Positions 13,695 to 23,528 of a stretch of DNA of 32,905 bases are shown here, piece by piece. The notes under the pieces are model-generated. The model worked only from the letters and a program-made list of their open reading frames with translations. It was not told where the DNA came from and searched no databases. The first letter of the stretch is position 1, and each line of letters opens with the position of its first letter. This DNA comes from DATCLS01 sp036563805 (GTDB lineage Bacteria > Actinomycetota > Acidimicrobiia > Acidimicrobiales > VFJN01), in contig DATCLS010000043.1 in the NCBI GenBank assembly GCA_036563805.1, forward strand, positions 1 through 32,905, in the 5' to 3' direction. The position numbers and the translations under genes were made by a program.

Positions 13695-14456
13695 GTGTCG
13701 CTGTTGAAGGTCGAGGACGTGGGCGTGCGCTTCGGCGGGGTGGTCGCTCTCGACGGCCTGTCGTTCACGGTCGAGCCGGGCCGGATCTGCGCCCTCATCG
13801 GCCCCAACGGCGCGGGCAAGACGACGCTGTTCAACGTGCTCAGCCGGCTGTACGAGCCGACGAGCGGCCGCGTCACCTTCGACGGCACCGACCTGCTCCG
13901 GGTGCCGGCCCACCGCATCGTCCGCCTGGGCCTGGCCCGCACGTTCCAGAACGTGGCGCTGTTCCCCGCCCTGTCGGTCCTCGACAACGTCGTGGCCGGC
14001 GCCCACTCGCTCGGCCGCGTCGGCTTCGGGCGAGCCCTGCTGCGCATCGGCGTGGGCGCCGAGGAGCGGACGGTGCGCGCCCGATGCCTCGAGCTGCTCG
14101 AGCGGCTCGACCTGGCGCACCTGGCCCACCGGCCGGTGGCCGGCCTGCCGTTCGGCACGCTGAAGCGCATCGAGTTCGCCCGGGCCTTGTCGTCCCAGCC
14201 CCGCCTCCTCATGCTCGACGAGCCGGCCAACGGCCTGACCCACAGCGAGGTCGACGAGCTGGGCCGGACGATCCGCTCCATCCGCGACCAGTTCGACCTG
14301 ACGATCCTGCTGGTCGAGCACCACATGGCCATGGTCATGTCCATCTCCGACCACATCGTCGTGCTCGACTTCGGGCGCAAGATCGCCGAGGGGCCGCCCG
14401 AGGCCGTCCGCAACGACCCGGCCGTGATCGAGGCCTACCTCGGGGCGCCCGCATGA
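13695..14456 (+). CDS. livG: Branched-chain amino-acid-type ABC transporter ATPase LivG
   Basis: First ATPase of a HAAT-family importer. Walker A GPNGAGKTT is at residues 36-44. The Q-loop region is RTFQNVALFP, and the signature region is LPFGTLKRIEFARAL, the deviant form normal for LivG. Walker B is LLMLDEPANGL, with the switch histidine in VEHHMAMVM. At 253 residues it is typical. I start at GTG 13695 because AGAGGGGA lies just upstream and the protein then aligns from its first strand; a longer frame upstream is not needed. The stop overlaps livF as ATGA. Confidence 0.93.
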   Translation: MSLLKVEDVGVRFGGVVALDGLSFTVEPGRICALIGPNGAGKTTLFNVLSRLYEPTSGRVTFDGTDLLRVPAHRIVRLGLARTFQNVALFPALSVLDNVVAGAHSLGRVGFGRALLRIGVGAEERTVRARCLELLERLDLAHLAHRPVAGLPFGTLKRIEFARALSSQPRLLMLDEPANGLTHSEVDELGRTIRSIRDQFDLTILLVEHHMAMVMSISDHIVVLDFGRKIAEGPPEAVRNDPAVIEAYLGAPA

Positions 14457-15160
14457 GCCTGCTGCAGCTGTCCAACGTCTCGGGCGGGTACGGGCCGGTG
14501 CAGGTGCTGCACGGCATCGACCTGGCCGTCGAGGAGGGCCACGTCGCCGTCGTGCTCGGCGCCAACGGGGCGGGCAAGACGACCACGCTGCGGGCCATCA
14601 GCGGCGTGATCCCGACCCGGGGCGAGATCCTGTTCGACGGCCGGCCGATCAACGGCCGGCGGCCCGAGGCCGTGGCCCGGCTCGGCATCGCCCACGTCCC
14701 CCAGGGGCGGGGCACGTTCACCGAGCTGACGGTCGAGGACAACCTGCGCGTCGGCGCCGTCAACCGGCGCGACGACCAGATCGAGTCCGACCTGGCCCGG
14801 TGGTTCGAGGTGTTCCCCCGGCTGGGCGAGCGCCGCCACCAGCTGGCCGGCAGCATGAGCGGCGGCGAGCAGCAGATGCTGGCGCTGGCCCGGGCGATGA
14901 TGGCCCGGCCCCGGCTGCTGCTGCTCGACGAGCCCTCGCTGGGCCTGGCCCCGCTCGTGACCCGCGACCTGTTCGCCCACCTCGGCGAGCTCAACCGGCA
15001 GGAGGGACTGACCGTGCTCGTGGTCGAGCAGAACGCCAACCTCGCCCTCGAGGTCGGTCACTGGGGTTACGTGCTCGAGAGCGGTCGCATCGTCGTGCAG
15101 GGCCCGGCCGCCCAGCTGCACGACGACGAATCCGTCCGCAAGGCCTACCTCGGCTTCTGA
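14453..15160 (+). CDS. livF: Branched-chain amino-acid-type ABC transporter ATPase LivF
   Basis: Second ATPase of the importer, 235 residues. It has Walker A GANGAGKTTTLRAISG, the LivF-type VPQGRGTFTELTVEDNL, signature SMSGGEQQMLALARAM, Walker B LLLLDEPSLGLAP and VVEQNANLALE with the switch region. Starts in ATGA overlap with livG and is followed by livH eight bases after its stop, so all are one operon. Confidence 0.93.
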   Translation: MSLLQLSNVSGGYGPVQVLHGIDLAVEEGHVAVVLGANGAGKTTTLRAISGVIPTRGEILFDGRPINGRRPEAVARLGIAHVPQGRGTFTELTVEDNLRVGAVNRRDDQIESDLARWFEVFPRLGERRHQLAGSMSGGEQQMLALARAMMARPRLLLLDEPSLGLAPLVTRDLFAHLGELNRQEGLTVLVVEQNANLALEVGHWGYVLESGRIVVQGPAAQLHDDESVRKAYLGF

Positions 15161-15168
15161 GGCGTCGC

Positions 15169-16041
15169 ATGAATCTCTTCACGGAGCAGGTGCTCAACGG
15201 AGTCGGCAACGGCGTCGTCTACGGGTCGGTGGCGTTGGCGCTGGTGCTGATCTTCCGCACCACGAGCGTCCTCAACTTCGCCCAGGGCGAGATGGCCCTG
15301 TTCTCGACCTACATCTCGTGGAAGCTCACGACCGAGGGCCTTCCGGTCGTCGGGGCGATCGCCCTGTCGGCCGCCATCGCCTTCGTGGGCGGGGCGGTGA
15401 TCGAGCGGCTGCTGATCCGCCCGGTCGAGGAGGCCCGCAGCCCGCTCAACGTCGTGATCGTGACGCTGGGCCTGTTCCTGGGGCTCAACTCGCTCGCCCA
15501 GCTGGTGTTCGGCACCGACCCGCAGCTGATGCCGTCGCCCTTCCCGTCGGGCGAGGTGGCCGGCATCGACAAGGACACGATCGGCCTGATCGTCGTGCTG
15601 CTGGCCGAGTGCGCGCTGCTGTGGCTGCTGCTGCAGAAGACCCGGATCGGCCTCAAGCTGCGGGCGGTCGCCTCCAACCCCGAGTCCAGCCGGCTGCACG
15701 GCATCAACGCCGGCACCGTGCTGATGCTGGGCTGGGCGCTGTCGGCCGCCATCGGGGCGATCGCCGGCTCCCTGGTTGCCTCCGAGCGGACCGGCTTCGA
15801 CGCCAGCCTCATGCAGCAGATCCTCGTGTACGCGTTCGCGGCCGCCGCCCTCGGCGGGTTCGACAGCCTGATCGGAGCCGTGGTGTCGGGGCTGATCATC
15901 GGCGTGGCCGACGCGCTCACGATCGAGTACGTGGAGGCCCTCGACGGCATCGAGGTGGTCCTGCCCCTCGGCCTGATCCTGGTCGTGCTGCTCGTGCGGC
16001 CCAACGGCCTGTTCGGCAAGCGGACGGTGGAGCGGGTATGA
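15169..16041 (+). CDS. livH: Branched-chain amino-acid-type ABC transporter permease LivH
   Basis: Permease with about eight transmembrane segments, 290 residues. The start MNLFTEQVLNGVGNGVVYGS, the segment TTSVLNFAQGEMALFSTYIS and the cytoplasmic coupling region KTRIGLKLRAVASNPESSRL are typical of LivH. The C-terminus ends VVLLVRPNGLFGKR, the usual LivH ending. It overlaps livM as ATGA. Confidence 0.92.
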   Translation: MNLFTEQVLNGVGNGVVYGSVALALVLIFRTTSVLNFAQGEMALFSTYISWKLTTEGLPVVGAIALSAAIAFVGGAVIERLLIRPVEEARSPLNVVIVTLGLFLGLNSLAQLVFGTDPQLMPSPFPSGEVAGIDKDTIGLIVVLLAECALLWLLLQKTRIGLKLRAVASNPESSRLHGINAGTVLMLGWALSAAIGAIAGSLVASERTGFDASLMQQILVYAFAAAALGGFDSLIGAVVSGLIIGVADALTIEYVEALDGIEVVLPLGLILVVLLVRPNGLFGKRTVERV

Positions 16042-17132
16042 GCGCGCCGGTGGACAAGTCCGACACGACGGTCGAGGCGCCGGCCGCGGGCGACGGCGCC
16101 GGGACGGCGCCCGCGGGCACGCCCCCGCTGTGGCCGCCCGTGCCCGCCCGGGTCCGCGCCGTCCGGGTGGTGATCGGCGTGGTGCTGGCGGCGGCCGCGC
16201 TGTACGCGCCCTACTACTTCGAGCCCGCCACCAACCGGCTCCTGTCGCAGGCGCTGTACATCGCCATCGCCGCCATGGGCCTGAACCTGCTCACCGGCTT
16301 CAACGGTCAGGTGTCGATCGGCCACGGCGCCTTCTTCGGCGTGGGCGCGTTCACCACGGCGATCCTGATGGTCGACCACGGCTGGACGTTCGAGCTGACG
16401 ATCCCGGTGGCGGCCGCGCTGTCGGCCCTGGTGGGCCTGGCCGTGGGCTTCCCGGCGCTGCGGGTCCGGGGCCTGTACCTGGCGCTGATCACGCTGGGAC
16501 TGGCCGTGCTCTTCCCCCGGCTGACGATGAAGTACGTCGACGGCACCGGGGGCGTGGCGCTGCTGCGACCGGCCCGCAGCCAGTTCGACTCGCTGCTCAC
16601 GTTCCTCGACGACGACCAGTGGGCCTACGGGCTGTGCCTGGTCGCGCTCGTCGTGCTCGGGGTCCTCGCCCGGAACCTGGTCCACAGCCGGATGGGCCGG
16701 GCGTTGGTGGCGGTGCGCGACCAGGAGATCGCCGCCACCACCGTGGGCGTGAACCTGGCGGCCACCAAGGTGACGACGTTCGCCATCAGCGCGGCGTACG
16801 CCGGTGTCGCCGGCTCGCTGTCGGTCATGGTCGACCGCCTGGCCGACGGCACCAACCCCATCCTCTACTTCCAACGCTCGATCGAGTTCCTGGTCGCCGT
16901 CGTCATCGGCGGTTCGGCCACCATCCTCGGGCCCGTTGTCGGCGCGCTCCTGCTGGTGGCGCTGCGCCGCAACACCGAGGACCTCATCGAAGGCAAGGAG
17001 GTCCTGGCGCCGGCCCTCTACGGGGCGGCCCTGATCGCCATCGTCTTCGTCCTGCCCGACGGGGTGGTGGGCGGCTTCCGCCGCCTGCTGGCCCGGTGGG
17101 CGGCAGCACCGAGCAACCAGGAGGACCATTAG
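16038..17132 (+). CDS. livM: Branched-chain amino-acid-type ABC transporter permease LivM
   Basis: Second permease, 364 residues. About 45 polar residues rich in Ala/Pro/Gly precede the first membrane segment. Family motifs are AIAAMGLNLLTGFNGQVSIG, HGAFFGVGAFTTAIL, the cytoplasmic loop SRMGRALVAVRDQEIAATTV and GGSATILGPVVGALLL. It forms the heterodimeric channel with LivH. AGGAGGACC near its 3' end serves as ribosome binding site for the substrate-binding protein, which starts directly after the stop. Confidence 0.92.
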   Translation: MSAPVDKSDTTVEAPAAGDGAGTAPAGTPPLWPPVPARVRAVRVVIGVVLAAAALYAPYYFEPATNRLLSQALYIAIAAMGLNLLTGFNGQVSIGHGAFFGVGAFTTAILMVDHGWTFELTIPVAAALSALVGLAVGFPALRVRGLYLALITLGLAVLFPRLTMKYVDGTGGVALLRPARSQFDSLLTFLDDDQWAYGLCLVALVVLGVLARNLVHSRMGRALVAVRDQEIAATTVGVNLAATKVTTFAISAAYAGVAGSLSVMVDRLADGTNPILYFQRSIEFLVAVVIGGSATILGPVVGALLLVALRRNTEDLIEGKEVLAPALYGAALIAIVFVLPDGVVGGFRRLLARWAAAPSNQEDH

Positions 17133-18497
17133 ATGCGGATCCGCCGCATGGCGCGCTACCTGTCGGTCCTACTCGCCTTCACCCTCGTGGCGGCGGGAGG
17201 AGCGTGCAGTCAGCGCGACGACGATGACGACGACACCAGCGCAGGGGGAGGCGACAGCGCCGCGTCGTCAGACATCCCCACCGAGGACTGCGTCGCCGAC
17301 CCGACCGAGCCGGTCGAGGGCGACACGATCACGCTCGCGTCCAGTTACCCCCAGTCGGGGCTGACCGCGGCGTTCTCCGAGATCGCCCGCGGCTGGATGG
17401 CCTACTTCGAGATGATGAACGATCAGGGCGGCGTCGAGTTCGGCGGCGAGACGTTCCAGATCGACTGGGTCGAGCGCGACGACGAGTACAACGCCGCCCG
17501 GACCAGCGCCAACATCGAGGAGCTGGTCGGTCAGGACGGCGAGGGCGCCTTCGCGGTGTTCAGCGTGGTCGGCACGGCCAACAACCTGGCCATCCGCGAC
17601 TTCCTGGGCGAGCTGTGCGTGCCCGACATCTTCGCCGCCACCGGCTCGCCGGCCTGGGGCAACCCCGACTACCCGTGGCTGATCGGCTCGACGCTCCCGC
17701 CCTACACGCTCGAGAGCCAGCGCTTCGCGGAGCTGCTCGAGGAGGAGCAGCCCGACGCCGAGGTCGCCATGCTCCTCCAGAACGACGACTTCGGCGCCGC
17801 CTACCGCGAGGGCCTCGAGCAGGCCATCGAGGGCACCGACATCACCATCGGTGACATCCAGGAGTACCCGACCGGCGCCAGCGAGGTGGCCAGCCAGATC
17901 ACGAGCCTGGCCAACAGCGGCGCCACCGCCTTCTTCAACGGCGGCACGCTGCTGGCCTGCCCCGACGCCCTGTCACAGGCCGCGGCCAACAACTGGGAGC
18001 CGATCACCTGGGTGTCGGGCACCTGCATCTCCAAGACCCTGATGGGCATCGCCGGCGAGGCCGGCGCGGGCGTCTACAGCGCCTCCAACATCAAGGACCC
18101 GCTCGATCCCCAGTGGGACGACGATGAGGCGATGCAGGAGTACCGCGACACGCTGGCGCAGTACCAGCCCGAGGCCGACCCCGACAACGGCATCGTGGCC
18201 TACGGCTGGACGCAGGCCGCCATCCTCGTCGAGGCCATGGCCAACGCCGAGGAGCCGACCCGCCTGGCGCTCATGGAGTCGCTCCGCAACCTGGAGGTGA
18301 GCGACGTCGGGCTGCTGCTGCCGGGCGTCACCGTGCGGACCGGCCCCGACGACCCGTACATGGGCGAGCAGCTCCAGCTCGTGCGGTACAACTTCCAGGG
18401 CGCGGACGCCCGCAACTACTTCGAGACGGTCGGCGATATCGCCGACTACGAGGGCCAGACGGCCGATCTCACGCCGGAGGACCTGATCAGCGGCTAG
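17133..18497 (+). CDS. livK: ABC transporter substrate-binding lipoprotein (LivK type)
   Basis: Periplasmic-binding-protein-like receptor of the liv importer, 454 residues. The N-terminal signal MRIRRMARYLSVLLAFTLV leads to a lipidation Cys at position 25 (AAGGAC, a slightly weak lipobox), then a stretch of six Asp and a Gly/Ser linker. The type I binding fold starts at about residue 55 (GDTITLASSYPQSGLTAAFS) and contains WVERDDEYNAARTSANIEEL and VGTANNLAIRDFLGEL. The ligand could be a branched-chain amino acid, another amino acid, an amide or urea; it cannot be fixed. AGGAGG eight bases before the ATG is the strongest ribosome binding site of the operon. Confidence 0.92.
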   Translation: MRIRRMARYLSVLLAFTLVAAGGACSQRDDDDDDTSAGGGDSAASSDIPTEDCVADPTEPVEGDTITLASSYPQSGLTAAFSEIARGWMAYFEMMNDQGGVEFGGETFQIDWVERDDEYNAARTSANIEELVGQDGEGAFAVFSVVGTANNLAIRDFLGELCVPDIFAATGSPAWGNPDYPWLIGSTLPPYTLESQRFAELLEEEQPDAEVAMLLQNDDFGAAYREGLEQAIEGTDITIGDIQEYPTGASEVASQITSLANSGATAFFNGGTLLACPDALSQAAANNWEPITWVSGTCISKTLMGIAGEAGAGVYSASNIKDPLDPQWDDDEAMQEYRDTLAQYQPEADPDNGIVAYGWTQAAILVEAMANAEEPTRLALMESLRNLEVSDVGLLLPGVTVRTGPDDPYMGEQLQLVRYNFQGADARNYFETVGDIADYEGQTADLTPEDLISG

Positions 18498-18514
18498 GGC
18501 GCCCGCCCAGCTCG

Positions 18515-18531
18515 TCCTCGGTTTTCGGGGA
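18515..18531 (+). terminator. Weak hairpin after the liv operon
   Basis: TCCTCG and CGGGGA form a 6-bp stem (one G-T pair) around loop GTTTT, 18 bases after livK. There is no T tract. It is the only candidate for ending the liv operon before the hemB promoter. Confidence 0.3.
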
Positions 18532-18547
18532 GCGGGTGTCCGGCCCG

Positions 18548-18553
18548 TAGCAT
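18548..18553 (+). promoter_or_regulatory. Leaderless -10 element of hemB
   Basis: TAGCAT ends six bases before the GTG at 18560. No Shine-Dalgarno sequence is present. hemB is thus probably transcribed independently of the liv operon. Confidence 0.5.
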
Positions 18554-18559
18554 CGGGGT

Positions 18560-19540
18560 GTGACCTACCCGACGCGGAGGCTCCGGCGCCTGCGCCGGAC
18601 GCCCGCTCTCCGAGACCTCGTCGCCGAGACCCGGGTCCATGTCGGCGACCTGATCGTGCCCCTGTTCGTGTGCGAGGGGATCACCGAGCCCCGCCCGATC
18701 GCCTCGCTGCCCGGGGTGGTGCAGCACACGGGCGAATCGCTGCGCAAGGAGGTCCACGAGCTCGCCGAGCTCGGCGTCCGCAGCGTCATGCTGTTCGGCA
18801 TCCCCGCCACCAAGGACCCGGAGGGCTCGGCGGCGTGGGACCCCGAGGGCGTCGTGCAGGTGGCCCTGCGCGACCTGCGCCGCGACTTCGGCGGCGACGT
18901 CGTGGTCATGGCCGACTTGTGCCTCGACGAGTACACCGACCACGGGCACTGCGGGGTGCTCGACGCCGAGGGCCGGGTCGACAACGACGCCACCGTCGAG
19001 CTCTACGCCCGGGTGGCGGTCGCCCAGGCGACCGCCGGCGCCGATGTCGTCGCTCCCAGCGGGATGATGGACGGCCAGGTGGCCGCCATCCGCCGGGGGC
19101 TCGACGAGGCCGGGTTCGAGCACACGCCGATCCTCGCCTACGCAGCCAAGTACGCCTCGGCGCTGTACGGGCCGTTCCGCGACGCGGTCGACGTGACCAT
19201 CGCGGGCGGCGGCGACCGCCGCGACTACCAGCAGGACCCGCGCAACGCCCGCGAGGCCCGTGAGGAGATCCGGGCCGACCTGGCCGAGGGCGCCGACATG
19301 GTGATGGTCAAGCCGGCCCTGTCGTACCTCGACGTGATCGCCGCCGTGCGGCCCGAGGTCGACGTGCCGCTGGCCGCATACCACGTGTCCGGCGAGTACG
19401 CCATGGTCAAGGCGGCGGCCGAGCAGGGCTGGCTCGACGGGCCGGCCGTGCTGCTCGAGCACCTGACCGCCATCCGCCGGGCGGGCGCCGACCTGATCCT
19501 CACGTACGCGGCCCGCGACGTCGTCGACCTGCTCCGCTAG
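18560..19540 (+). CDS. hemB: Delta-aminolevulinic acid dehydratase (porphobilinogen synthase)
   Basis: Condenses two 5-aminolevulinate molecules to porphobilinogen; 326 residues. Schiff-base lysines are Lys197 (YAAKYASALYGPF) and Lys251 (MVKPALSYLD). The metal-site segment DLCLDEYTDHGHCGVL has Cys121, Asp123 and Cys131, so two of the three zinc cysteines of E. coli or human enzyme are kept and the middle one is Asp. I believe this form is common in actinobacteria; Mg2+ dependence at the allosteric site remains possible. The GTG start is fixed by the leaderless promoter. The gene lies downstream of the liv operon, separated from the other hem genes by about 5 kb, and converges on the EEP lipoprotein gene. 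Confidence 0.95.
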   Translation: MTYPTRRLRRLRRTPALRDLVAETRVHVGDLIVPLFVCEGITEPRPIASLPGVVQHTGESLRKEVHELAELGVRSVMLFGIPATKDPEGSAAWDPEGVVQVALRDLRRDFGGDVVVMADLCLDEYTDHGHCGVLDAEGRVDNDATVELYARVAVAQATAGADVVAPSGMMDGQVAAIRRGLDEAGFEHTPILAYAAKYASALYGPFRDAVDVTIAGGGDRRDYQQDPRNAREAREEIRADLAEGADMVMVKPALSYLDVIAAVRPEVDVPLAAYHVSGEYAMVKAAAEQGWLDGPAVLLEHLTAIRRAGADLILTYAARDVVDLLR

Positions 19541-19549
19541 TCCCCGGCC

Positions 19550-19564
19550 GCCCGGCAGCCGGGC
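19550..19564. terminator. Bidirectional hairpin between hemB and the EEP gene
   Basis: GCCCGG, loop CAG, CCGGGC: a perfect 6-bp stem in the 48-base gap between convergent stop codons. It can act for both transcripts. No T tract on either side. Confidence 0.45.
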
Positions 19565-19588
19565 CGGCGGTGCCTGCCTGCTGGCTGG

Positions 19589-20653
19589 TCAGCTCCGGGG
19601 CTCGTCCCCGCCGGCGTCCCGGTCGCCGGTCACGACCCACTCGATCTCCACGACGAGCGGGGGATGGTCGCTCAGGTCCTCGCCGTCCTCGGTGCGGAAC
19701 CGCTCGCGCGGGAAGTCGTGCGCGGTCGGCGTGAGGTCGAGGTTCGCGCCGTCCCGCACCGCGATCTTGTCGATGGCGTCGGTCTCCGGGCAGTCGAGGG
19801 CCGCGCAGGTGTCGGTGAGGCCCGTGCGCTCGAGGAAGGTGGTCCAGATCTCGGTGTCGGCGCCGGCGGCCGCGTCGGGGTGGTCGCTGTCGGTGTGGAG
19901 GTTGGTGTCGCCGCCCAGGATCACGGCGTGGCCCTCGCTGTGCTCCTCGATGTAGTCGGCGAGCAGCTCGAAGTCCTCGGCCTGCAGCTCCTGGTCGCGC
20001 TCGGTGCCGCCGGCCTCGGCGTGCAGCGTGTACACGTCGACCGTGACGTCGGGGAGCAGGGCGAGGCGCACCATGGCGAAGCCCTTCATGGCCAGGCAGT
20101 CGCCGGCGCCGCCGTCGCTGGTGTCGAAGCCGCCGAAGCAGTCGGGCCAGGCCTGGCGGACGACGTCGGGCTCGGGGGCGCGGGACACGAACGGGTACCG
20201 GGCCATGATGCCCAGCCCGTCGCCGACCATGAGCGTGGGCCGGGTGTCGGGGTCGAGGCCGGCCGCCTCGGGACCCGGGTGCCGGCCCGACCGGTGCCCG
20301 TGGGTCGCCTCCGCCCGCAGCCGCTCGTGGTAGTGGACGAAGTCGAACCCGTCGAGCGCCGGGACCCACCAGTCGAAGTCCTCCTGCGTGAGCACGACGT
20401 CGTACGCGTCGAGCAGGGGGCTGATGAGCGGGATGTGCTCCTCGGGGTTCTCGCTGGAGATCTCCTGGGGCAGGCCGGCCACGTTGTAGGTGAGCACCGA
20501 CAGCTCGCCCCGGGGCGCGTCGGGATCGGGGGTGGGCGTGGCCCCGCCGCCGCCGCCGCCCTCGCCGGCGCCCGTGCAAGCCGCCACGGCCATGGCGACC
20601 ACCCCGGCAGCCACCCGGCCGAGCGACCGCTGACCCCCCAGCGAAGTGCTCAC
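19589..20653 (-). CDS. Endonuclease/exonuclease/phosphatase-family lipoprotein
   Basis: Exported lipoprotein of 354 residues: signal ending in AVAAC (lipobox, Cys ~26), then a Gly-rich linker and Pro/Thr stretch, then an EEP (DNase I/sphingomyelinase-like) domain. Active-site motifs are visible in order: LTYNVAG (Asn), LTQEDFD (metal-binding Glu), YTLHAEAG (His), LGGDTNLHTDSD (Asp/Asn) and LSDHPPLVVEIE (catalytic His). Several Cys in the insert CFGGFDTSDGGAGDC may form disulfides outside the cell. Substrate could be a phospholipid head group, inositol phosphate or nucleic acid. TAAAGT seven bases before the GTG suggests a leaderless message. It interrupts the hemB-hemL pair on the opposite strand. 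Confidence 0.85.
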   Translation of the reverse strand: MSTSLGGQRSLGRVAAGVVAMAVAACTGAGEGGGGGGATPTPDPDAPRGELSVLTYNVAGLPQEISSENPEEHIPLISPLLDAYDVVLTQEDFDWWVPALDGFDFVHYHERLRAEATHGHRSGRHPGPEAAGLDPDTRPTLMVGDGLGIMARYPFVSRAPEPDVVRQAWPDCFGGFDTSDGGAGDCLAMKGFAMVRLALLPDVTVDVYTLHAEAGGTERDQELQAEDFELLADYIEEHSEGHAVILGGDTNLHTDSDHPDAAAGADTEIWTTFLERTGLTDTCAALDCPETDAIDKIAVRDGANLDLTPTAHDFPRERFRTEDGEDLSDHPPLVVEIEWVVTGDRDAGGDEPRS

Positions 20654-20660
20654 GTTTCCG

Positions 20661-20666
20661 ACTTTA
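20661..20666 (-). promoter_or_regulatory. Leaderless -10 element of the EEP lipoprotein gene
   Basis: TAAAGT in the minus-strand direction ends seven bases before the GTG start at 20653. No Shine-Dalgarno sequence is present. Confidence 0.55.
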
Positions 20667-20795
20667 CGTCATCAGACCGTCACACAGGCGGGGTATCTCC
20701 CCGGTTCCGCCGGATTCTCGTCACGTTCCCGCCATCGTTCGGGCCCGCCGAGCGGGCTCGCCGGCGGCCCCGCCGGGGCTGGCACACTCTGGGCC

Positions 20796-22061
<1,266 letters not shown>

Positions 22062-22074
22062 CCGCCGGGCCCCT

Positions 22075-22159
22075 CGACGGGTCGGCGATCTCGACCAGTG
22101 AGCGATCTCGGCGGGTCGGCGAGTTCGGCGGGTCGGCGATCTCGACGGGTCAGCCGACC
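22075..22159. repeat. Five tandem 17-bp repeat units between convergent genes
   Basis: Five consecutive 17-base units begin at 22075, 22092, 22109, 22126 and 22143, with consensus CGRCGGGTCGGCGATCT. Units 1 and 4 differ at one position, unit 3 at two more, units 2 and 5 are more diverged. The last unit runs ten bases into the 3' end of the minus-strand gene. GGTCGGC (22131-22137) and GCCGACC (22153-22159) can pair as a 7-bp stem, so the array may also serve as the terminator of this convergent junction. Confidence 0.8.
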
Positions 22160-23520
22160 GGCGTGGGGTCGTCGGCCGACGAGCCCCGCATGGGCTTCAG
22201 CGCGCACTCCCAGGAGCCGGAGCCGATGTGCGGGTCCTCGTGCATGAAGTCGGCCCGGCAGTCGATGTCGTTGACGACGAGCCCCGGGGTGAGCGCCGGC
22301 TCGAACCGGGCCGAGGTGCTGGCGTCGGGGTCGTCGGGCGCCAGCGGCCGGAACGCCACCAGCCCGTTGAGCGCGATGGCGCCCACCAGCAGGGCCAGGA
22401 ACGGCCGGCGGTTGCGGTCGCTGGCCGCCACCCACAGCACGAGCGCCAGCAGCGACGGCAGCAGGTGGGCCGGCTTCCAGGGCAGCTGCAGGAACAGGGC
22501 CTCGGTGGCCACGAAGGCCAGCGCCGCGAACCGCACCATGGGGTCGGACCCCCAGCGCCGCAGCGCCCGGACCAGCGCCGGCGTCGCCAGCGCGGCCACG
22601 ACCACGAGCGCCACGCCGGCCACCGCGTAGTTCTTGTACGTGAACCGGCCGAGGTTGTTGGCCAGGCCCCGCCAGCCCTTCTCGGTCTCGAGGAAGCCGA
22701 ACGTCCGGTCGAACGCCAGCCAGGCCGGCACGTACAGGGCCACCCCCAGCGGGACCAGGACGGCCGCCGTGCGCAGGCAGCGGCGCCGGCGGGCCGCCTC
22801 CCAGCCGTCGGCCACGAGGAGGGCGCCGATGAGGATCAGCGTCGAGCTCCGGGAGCCGACGGCCAGCGCGAACAGCACGCTGGCCGCCAGGCTGCGGTCG
22901 CGCAGGTGGGCGAGCGCGCCCCACACGAAGAAAGCGACGGCGAAGATGAAGTCGGTGGTCGACGTGGCGGCGATCAGCGTGATCGGCGAGGCGAGGAAGG
23001 CGAGGCCGACGAGGTCGCCGTTGGGCCGGCCCCACGCCCGGACCAGGCGGGCCACGCCGACCACGGTCGCCCCAGCGGCGACGGCAGCGGCCAGGTTGAT
23101 GGCGATGTGGCCGCCGACCGGGTCGAGCAGGGCGACGATCGTCTCGAACACGGGCACGCCCGGGTTGCGGGACGGGCGGTAGTCGCCGGCCCGGATGAGC
23201 TCGCCGACGGCCCGGACGTCGCCGATGTCGAGGTCGGTGCCGTAGCCCATCCACAGGACGGGCAGGGTCACCGCCGCGGTCACCGCCAGCAGCACCCGGT
23301 CGCTCAGGCCCGCCGGCCCGGTCGCCGAACCCCGGTCGCCCCGGTCGCCGCCGCGGTCGGCGGCCTCATCGGTGGCGGCCTCGGCCGTGGCGACCTCGGC
23401 AGCGGCGACGCCGGCGTCCGGCCCGTCGCCGGCGTCGGCGGCCGGGTCGCCGGGCGCGTCCTCGGGCGCGGCGCCGGAAGCGTCGCCGGCCGGGGCCGGT
23501 GCGTGCGTGGGAGACCCCAT
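22150..23520 (-). CDS. Polytopic membrane protein, GT-C glycosyltransferase-like
   Basis: 456 residues. The first ~75 residues are an acidic Ala/Asp/Gly-rich cytoplasmic tail. The membrane part starts near residue 80 (LLAVTAAVTLPVLWMGYGTD) and has about ten hydrophobic segments. The first outer loop holds DLDIGDVRAVGELIRAG and YRPSRNPGVPVFE, an acidic DxD-type loop like that of polyprenyl-phosphate-sugar (GT-C/DUF2029) transferases. The C-terminus is a soluble ~55-residue segment with two Cys (DIDCRADFMHEDPHIG...WECALKP). The family assignment is inferred from topology and the loop; a substrate cannot be named. The start ATG has TACCTT eight bases upstream. It is divergent from pgi. Confidence 0.7.
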   Translation of the reverse strand: MGSPTHAPAPAGDASGAAPEDAPGDPAADAGDGPDAGVAAAEVATAEAATDEAADRGGDRGDRGSATGPAGLSDRVLLAVTAAVTLPVLWMGYGTDLDIGDVRAVGELIRAGDYRPSRNPGVPVFETIVALLDPVGGHIAINLAAAVAAGATVVGVARLVRAWGRPNGDLVGLAFLASPITLIAATSTTDFIFAVAFFVWGALAHLRDRSLAASVLFALAVGSRSSTLILIGALLVADGWEAARRRRCLRTAAVLVPLGVALYVPAWLAFDRTFGFLETEKGWRGLANNLGRFTYKNYAVAGVALVVVAALATPALVRALRRWGSDPMVRFAALAFVATEALFLQLPWKPAHLLPSLLALVLWVAASDRNRRPFLALLVGAIALNGLVAFRPLAPDDPDASTSARFEPALTPGLVVNDIDCRADFMHEDPHIGSGSWECALKPMRGSSADDPTPVG

Positions 23521-23528
23521 CGGCCGCC

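Noticed and set aside
22075..22159. CRISPR array
   Set aside because: The units are directly adjacent with no unique spacers, too short (17 bp), and no cas genes are near.
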